A stretch of 24,886 nt of DNA from Ignavibacteriales bacterium (GTDB taxonomy: Bacteria; Bacteroidota; Ignavibacteria; Ignavibacteriales; Ignavibacteriaceae), in NCBI GenBank assembly GCA_003538625.1, contig DPRR01000026.1, forward strand, positions 85,603 to 110,488. The letters run 5' to 3'. Numbering within the stretch: the stretch's first letter is position 1; every line of letters starts with the position of its first letter. This document shows, in pieces, positions 24,378 through 24,886 of this stretch. A program made the position numbers and the translations under genes. The notes beneath the pieces are model-generated. The model did not search any database. It had not been told where the DNA came from and worked only from the letters and a program-made list of their open reading frames with translations.

Positions 24378-24539
24378 GGATTGTTAGTAAAAGATATTGA
24401 GTAAGTTATAAAACATAATCAGCTTATAGTCCAATATTTAATATGTGTAAAAAGGATATATTTTAGTTCAAAAAGGATGGAATGGATTGATATCGCAGCA
24501 TAAGTGCGACAATACCAGTTATGAAAATGTTTTGATAAT

Positions 24540-24886
24540 TCAGAATGAAAAAACTTTATCAGCTTCCACAGACCATTGAGCAAGTTCACTCATATTACTT
24601 CTTGTACAGCCTTCTATAAATTGAAGTGGTGCAACACCGCGAGCATCAATGCATCCACCACAGAGTTTTACTTTACCGCCTTTGTTGATGATAGACTTTA
24701 ACATTCGCTCAATGTTATAGTATCCTTGCGGAGTGTTTTGGTTTACGAGTGCACCAGTTACTGAATCCGCCATTAAGAAAACATTTACTTGAACATCTGT
24801 GTGTTCTTTCTGTATTGTCATTACAAGTCTGCAAGCGTTATAAAATTTTTCTGTACCGTATGGTGCATCGTTTATTAAGAAGAGAA
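24540..24886 (-). CDS. DsrE/DsrF-family protein, 5' end beyond the window
   Basis: A small DsrE-type protein (sulfur-relay-like fold). The ATG at 24821 is internal: the frame stays open to the right edge and reads LFLINDAPYGTEKFYNACRL before it, the family's N-terminal strand and nucleotide-like loop, so the true start lies just outside. Later motifs are VNVFLMADSVTGAL and a KLCGGCIDARG loop, whose cysteine pair corresponds to the family's active-site region, and a WSVEADKVFSF end. At least 115 residues are visible. It is convergent with the TonB receptor. The 162 bp between them hold only a weak 5-bp inverted repeat (TCGCA/TGCGA, 24493-24509) and no clear terminator. Family firm, cellular role unknown. 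Confidence 0.85.
   Translation of the reverse strand, partial: LFLINDAPYGTEKFYNACRLVMTIQKEHTDVQVNVFLMADSVTGALVNQNTPQGYYNIERMLKSIINKGGKVKLCGGCIDARGVAPLQFIEGCTRSNMSELAQWSVEADKVFSF

Noticed and set aside
1..24886. CRISPR array, transposase/insertion sequence, intact tRNA or rRNA gene
   Set aside because: No regularly spaced repeats, no DDE or serine transposase frame, and only the tRNA-Asp 3' half were found on reading both strands.

Overview
The window is AT-rich (roughly 30% GC by eye). It carries several marks of the Bacteroidota/Ignavibacteriota (FCB) branch: a C-terminal type IX secretion sorting signal remnant, a TonB-dependent receptor with an N-terminal carboxypeptidase-like domain beside a small Cys-rich secreted DUF6660-like protein, an RteC-like mobile-element protein, and a TAnnTTTG-type promoter. 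The phylum is an inference; there is no rRNA or housekeeping gene to fix the species.

Layout. (1) 34-1685: an OprO/P-type porin behind a PadR-family repressor, which has its own promoter/operator palindrome. (2) 1686-2068: a noncoding stretch whose first 250 bp is a block of short palindromes that looks less AT-rich than its surroundings. (3) 2069-15574: a defence island in two convergent operons that overlap by 8 bp at 7232-7239. The rightward operon encodes a DUF4007 protein, a large P-loop ATPase and a DndC-like PP-loop sulfurtransferase, which is the SspB-SspC-SspD set of single-strand DNA phosphorothioation (PT). The leftward operon has seven tightly packed genes. In transcription order these are a three-gene ABC-3C conflict system (C-terminal-domain protein, small middle component, DUF2326 SMC-like ATPase), the cysteine desulfurase (SspA/DndA-like), a GHKL (Bergerat-fold) ATPase, a GIY-YIG nuclease-like protein, and a DGQHR protein of the DndB type. 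(4) 15698-20905: an integrative-element module with an RteC-like protein, an excisionase-like HTH protein, a 58-residue small protein, tyrosine recombinase 1, a zinc-less primase-helicase, and tyrosine recombinase 2. (5) 20926-21140: an attachment region built on the 3' half of a tRNA-Asp gene (anticodon GTC), flanked by helically phased short direct repeats and followed by a terminator. (6) 21281-24886: the tail of a lost T9SS cargo gene with its terminator, the DUF6660-like gene, the TonB-dependent receptor, and the start-less DsrE-family gene running off the right edge.

How it may work together. SspA would supply sulfur, SspD would activate the DNA backbone or transfer sulfur, SspB would nick, and SspC would power the modification. 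The usual restriction partner of SspABCD (SspE, DUF262/HNH) is absent. In its place, and in the same transcript as the only cysteine desulfurase, lie a GIY-YIG protein, a GHKL ATPase, a DGQHR protein and a complete ABC-3C system. The most interesting hypothesis is a composite defence in which PT marks self DNA and a GHKL/GIY-YIG and/or ABC-3C effector acts on unmarked DNA. Gene families are read from motifs by eye; no database search was possible.
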